Positions 61,323 through 64,000 of a DNA stretch of 64,000 bases are shown in pieces. Position 1 is the first letter of the stretch. Each line of letters starts with the position of its first letter. The position numbers and the translations under genes are program-made. Source of the stretch: Gordonia amicalis NBRC 100051 = JCM 11271 (GTDB lineage: Bacteria; Actinomycetota; Actinomycetes; Mycobacteriales; Mycobacteriaceae); assembly GCF_000332995.1 (NCBI RefSeq), contig NZ_BANS01000016.1:118080-182079 (forward strand), given 5' to 3'. The notes under the pieces were generated by a model, which saw nothing but the letters and a program-made list of their open reading frames with translations, had not been told where the DNA came from and did not search any database.

Positions 61323-61969
61323 GTGAGCGAGCTGGAAATCGTGGTTCGCGGCAACGCGCGCGGCCGCTACGCCCCAGAACGTGGCGTCATCGACATCGCC
61401 GTCCATCTCGAAGCCCGGTGAAGTCTGCGGTGTACGAGTCTGCGGTGACGCTGCATTCCAGGATCACCGACGCCCTCGGCGAACTCGAAGCGGCCGGCGC
61501 GGTCAACCGGTGGACCGCCGAATCGGTACGGGTGTACTCGTACCGGCCCTACACCAACGAGGGCGAGTCACGGGAACCGATGTACAACACCCGTATTCGT
61601 CTCGATGCCGAGTTCGGCGACTTCGAGAAGCTGTCGGAGTTCATCGACACCTGGTCGGGCGAGGAGGGGGTGACGATCGACGGCGTCCGCTGGGACGTGC
61701 ACGAGGCCAGCCGTCGCGCACACGAACGTGAACTGCGCCGGGAGGCGGTCGAGGACGCAATTGCCAAGGCGCAGGCCTACTCCGACGCCGTGGGCCGCGG
61801 ACCGGTGACACCGACACTCCTGTCCGACCCCGACATGGTCGACCACGTCGCGTCGCCGCGTGCGCGATTGATGGGTGCCGCCGTCGCGGGTTCGGCGCCG
61901 AGTCTGGAACTGCGGGCCGACGACATCGAGATCGACGTCGCGGTCGACGCGCGGTTCCGCGCTGAGTGA
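61323..61969 (+). pseudogene. SIMPL-domain (DUF541) protein, frameshifted
   Basis: GTG 61323 encodes a good SIMPL start (MSELEIVVRGNARGRYAPER) and stops at TGA 61419-61421. The family sequence continues at once in another frame (SAVYESAVTLHSRITDALGELE) to the stop at 61967-61969. A single-base indel around 61410-61430 would restore one ~215-residue protein. No slippery sequence is evident. Either a recent pseudogene or a sequencing/assembly error. SIMPL proteins are usually envelope-associated with poorly known roles. Confidence 0.75.
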
Positions 61970-62095
61970 CTGAGAGTGGCGTGTGAATCCGCGTCGACAT
62001 GACCGCGCTACGGCGCGTCGGCGTGGAACTGGGACTTTCGGGCCCTAGATTGTGGAGTGGCCTCGTGTGACCAGAGTGAATGAAGGGAGAGTCGC

Positions 62096-63238
62096 ATGCC
62101 CAACTCCGTACTGTGGGTTTGTCTCGTCGCGGTCTGGCTCTTCGTGCTGGTCCCCATGGTGATCAAGGGTCGTCCCCAGATCCTCAAGTCCACTGAGGCC
62201 GCGAAGAAGACGCGACTGCTCCACCGTGGTGGAGCGCGAGCGACGGCACCGTCGACCGCGCGACGCCGCTCGTCGGCTCGCCATCCGCACGACCCGTCCT
62301 GGAAGTCGACGCGTAAGACGGCCGCGACCGCCACCGCCGTCGTCGACGAGACCGAGGACGACACCCAGACCGACGATGCCGACGACACGACGAAGGTCCA
62401 GAGCGTCGGGGACGTCGAGGTCGAGAAGCCGACGGTCGAGGCCTCCGATGACGCCGACGACGCCGCCGACGACGATCTGACCGCCGACGCCCACGCCGAC
62501 GCCGCCGACGACGCCCACGCCGACGCCGCCGACGACGCCCACGCCGACGCCGCCGACGACGTCGAGGCCGACGACACAGACGACGAAGCCGAGTACGAGG
62601 ATTCCGAAGAGGCCGAGTACGAGGACGATTCAGAGGCCGCCGAGTACGAGGACGCGACCGACGATCTCGACGAGGACGAATACGACGACTACGCCCGTGC
62701 GTCCCGGCACACCGAGGACGAGCCGGAAACGGTCGTCGACGAGCTGGAGGACGAGCGTCCGGCTGCGCACACCGCACAGTCCGGGCGGGGTCGCCGCAGC
62801 GTCTACTCCTCGGAGAAGGAACGCGAGCTGAAGTATCGCGAGCGTCAGCGGGTCACTCTCGGCCTGTTCGCGCTGCTGATCCTGGCAGTGGTGTCCGGGT
62901 TCCTCATCGGGACGACTGGTTGGGTCGCCACCGGTGTGATCGGGCTGATGCTGGTCGGCTACCTCGCATACCTGCGTCGGGCCGTGAAGGTGGAGCAGCA
63001 GATCCGGGCCCAGCGGCTTGCCCGTGCCAAGCGTGCGCAGCGCGCTGAGGAGGAGCGTCGTCGACGCGCCGCCGCGGTGCCCGAGTTCGCCGCCGCACCG
63101 CCGCCCCCGCGCCTGCGACGTCCCGGTGGCGCAGTGGTTCTCGAGATCGACGACGAGGACCCCGTCTTCGATCACCTGCCCCCGTTCCAGCGTCGCCGCA
63201 TGGACCGCGAGGACGTGGAGTACCGCCGGGTCGGCTGA
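62096..63238 (+). CDS. glpR: Divisome membrane receptor GlpR/SepX-like protein
   Basis: A 380-residue protein: N-terminal membrane helix (residues ~4-23, VLWVCLVAVWLFVLVPMVI), a long acidic disordered region (~80-235) with a triplicated eight-residue unit ADAADDAH, a pair of helices (~255-300), and a basic then acidic C-terminus. Position two genes after glp matches GlpR in Corynebacterium and SepX in Streptomyces, the membrane anchor of Glp at the septum. TAGATT at 62046-62051 is a likely -10 box and GAAGGGAG the ribosome site. Confidence 0.8.
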   Translation: MPNSVLWVCLVAVWLFVLVPMVIKGRPQILKSTEAAKKTRLLHRGGARATAPSTARRRSSARHPHDPSWKSTRKTAATATAVVDETEDDTQTDDADDTTKVQSVGDVEVEKPTVEASDDADDAADDDLTADAHADAADDAHADAADDAHADAADDVEADDTDDEAEYEDSEEAEYEDDSEAAEYEDATDDLDEDEYDDYARASRHTEDEPETVVDELEDERPAAHTAQSGRGRRSVYSSEKERELKYRERQRVTLGLFALLILAVVSGFLIGTTGWVATGVIGLMLVGYLAYLRRAVKVEQQIRAQRLARAKRAQRAEEERRRRAAAVPEFAAAPPPPRLRRPGGAVVLEIDDEDPVFDHLPPFQRRRMDREDVEYRRVG

Positions 63239-63242
63239 CCTT

Positions 63243-63983
63243 TCAGCTGCCTTTGGTCAGCGACGCCCTGCCGTGCGACTCCAGCCAGGCCTGGCCGCGT
63301 CTGGCGGCCGTCGAGAGGGCGAATCGCTCACCGACATAGGTCGCCGGTGCGCCGATCACCGGGATGTACCCGAGCATCCGGAACAGCACCATCGGCTGGG
63401 GACGCTTCTCGAACTCGTCATCGACCGCTCGGAGCAGCTTCGCGGCGTCCCAGATACCGCGGAACAGCGACTTCTTGCGCTCGTCCGGGTCGGTGGGTAG
63501 TGCGGCACCGGATTCCGCGTCGACGTCAGGCGTGGAGATGTCCCGTCCGCACAGCACCGACGCCAGGAGCGCGACCTGGCGACCGCGCTCGGTGACCCCG
63601 TACTCGCGGGCGATCGCGACGAGCACCATCGCCTGGTTGGCGAACCCCAGATAAGGCGTGACCGGCAGGCGCTTCGCCCAGACGCCGAAGACACCGGGGA
63701 AGGCGACCGCACCGGTGTTCAGCGTGCCGATGCGGGTCACCCACCAGCTCGCGCGCTTGTGCATCGGCCGTTCGCCCCAGCCCTTGGTGCCGGGCCAGTC
63801 GGCGACGTCGAGGAGCTTCGCCGCGGCGTGCCGGGCCTGCTGGAGGCGGGAATCCGGGTGGTCGTCGTCGTGGAAGGTGTGTTCCTTGAGGTCGAGCGGG
63901 TCCCGTTCGGCGAGCACGTCGAGGACCGGGTTGATCACCCCCACGACATTGTTGAGAACACCGGCCAACTGCTGATCAGACAT
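63243..63983 (-). CDS. Conserved hypothetical protein, unrecognised
   Basis: A 246-residue protein starting MSDQQLAGVLNNVVG, with amphipathic helices and a moderately hydrophobic segment (VLFRMLGYIPVIGAPATYVGERFAL) near the C-terminus. I do not recognise the family and see no catalytic motif. The gene is convergent with glpR/sepX, only 4 bp apart. ATG 63983 lies close to the window edge, so the upstream control region is mostly out of view. Confidence 0.65.
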   Translation of the reverse strand: MSDQQLAGVLNNVVGVINPVLDVLAERDPLDLKEHTFHDDDHPDSRLQQARHAAAKLLDVADWPGTKGWGERPMHKRASWWVTRIGTLNTGAVAFPGVFGVWAKRLPVTPYLGFANQAMVLVAIAREYGVTERGRQVALLASVLCGRDISTPDVDAESGAALPTDPDERKKSLFRGIWDAAKLLRAVDDEFEKRPQPMVLFRMLGYIPVIGAPATYVGERFALSTAARRGQAWLESHGRASLTKGS

Positions 63984-64000
63984 CTGAGGCACCGACCCAG

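Noticed and set aside
61410..61430. Programmed -1 frameshift in the SIMPL gene
   Set aside because: No slippery heptamer or downstream structure is visible at the junction; an indel is the simpler explanation.
62470..62560. 24-bp repeats considered as a possible CRISPR or integration site
   Set aside because: They are in-frame repeats coding ADAADDAH units within glpR/sepX, without spacers.

Overview
The window is high-GC DNA from a mycolic-acid actinobacterium. MspA-type porins, the order mprA-mprB-pepD-moaB2 followed by mscL, the order perM-purN-purH, and the order ruc-MTHFS-galU-glp-rimJ-glpR/sepX all point to Mycobacteriales, with Gordonia or a close relative most likely. That assignment is inferred from gene content and order, not from a database search. 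Many genes start directly at a GTG or ATG lying 6-8 nt after a TANNNT box, so leaderless transcripts appear common.

Layout. 1-7.1 kb: a leucine/branched-acid catabolic operon (biotin carboxylase alpha subunit, acyl-CoA dehydrogenase, MaoC hydratase, CitE-type lyase, acyl-CoA ligase, acetoacetyl-CoA synthetase). 7.3-13.2 kb: DUF5336 and PerM cell-division membrane proteins, purN-purH, and a TauE/SafE exporter with no ordinary start codon. 13.3-16.2 kb: a 5'-truncated TauD-like dioxygenase, a 22-bp perfect hairpin, an ArsR/SRPBCC pair with two operator-like palindromes, a DinB-like protein and a block of tandem intergenic repeats. 16.2-24 kb: an AAA+/VWA chaperone pair, DUF1707, an AEC transporter and two low-complexity DUF4190 membrane proteins. 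24-30 kb: rpmF, a TRIC-like channel, a nuclease-domain gene bracketed by 34-bp direct repeats, a broken SDR gene, and an AurF-like diiron protein with its ferredoxin-FprB reductase.

30-44.3 kb is the nitrate-assimilation locus: nirBD at one end and a fused nitrate reductase-flavoprotein (nasN) at the other. A complete Wadjet anti-plasmid operon (jetABCD) sits between them. 44.5-49.5 kb holds the MprAB envelope-stress system with PepD and MoaB2. 49.8-51.3 kb holds two MspA porins. From 51.3 to 53.1 kb there is a gene-poor stretch with four tiny, paralogous, unannotated peptide genes of 29-32 residues. Each is an acidic amphipathic helix followed by a fixed [TS]GS motif, with its own ribosome binding site, and two carry strong terminators. 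They resemble the PorA/PorH class of mycomembrane peptides in size, acidity, lack of signal peptide and in a Ser/Thr-Gly-Ser motif. They are the strongest candidate for an undescribed system here.

53.1-64 kb: a GNAT, MscL with a long repeat tail, a SAF-domain protein, NhaA, Ruc under a CIRCE operator, 5-formyl-THF cyclo-ligase, GalU, the gephyrin-like Glp, RimJ, a frameshifted SIMPL gene, the GlpR/SepX divisome receptor and an unrecognised protein. Functional threads include molybdenum cofactor (MoaB2, Glp/MoeA) with the Mo enzyme NasN, envelope stress with porins and MscL, and repeated occurrence of divisome genes (DUF5336, PerM, Glp-GlpR). I saw no tRNA, rRNA, CRISPR array or intact insertion sequence.
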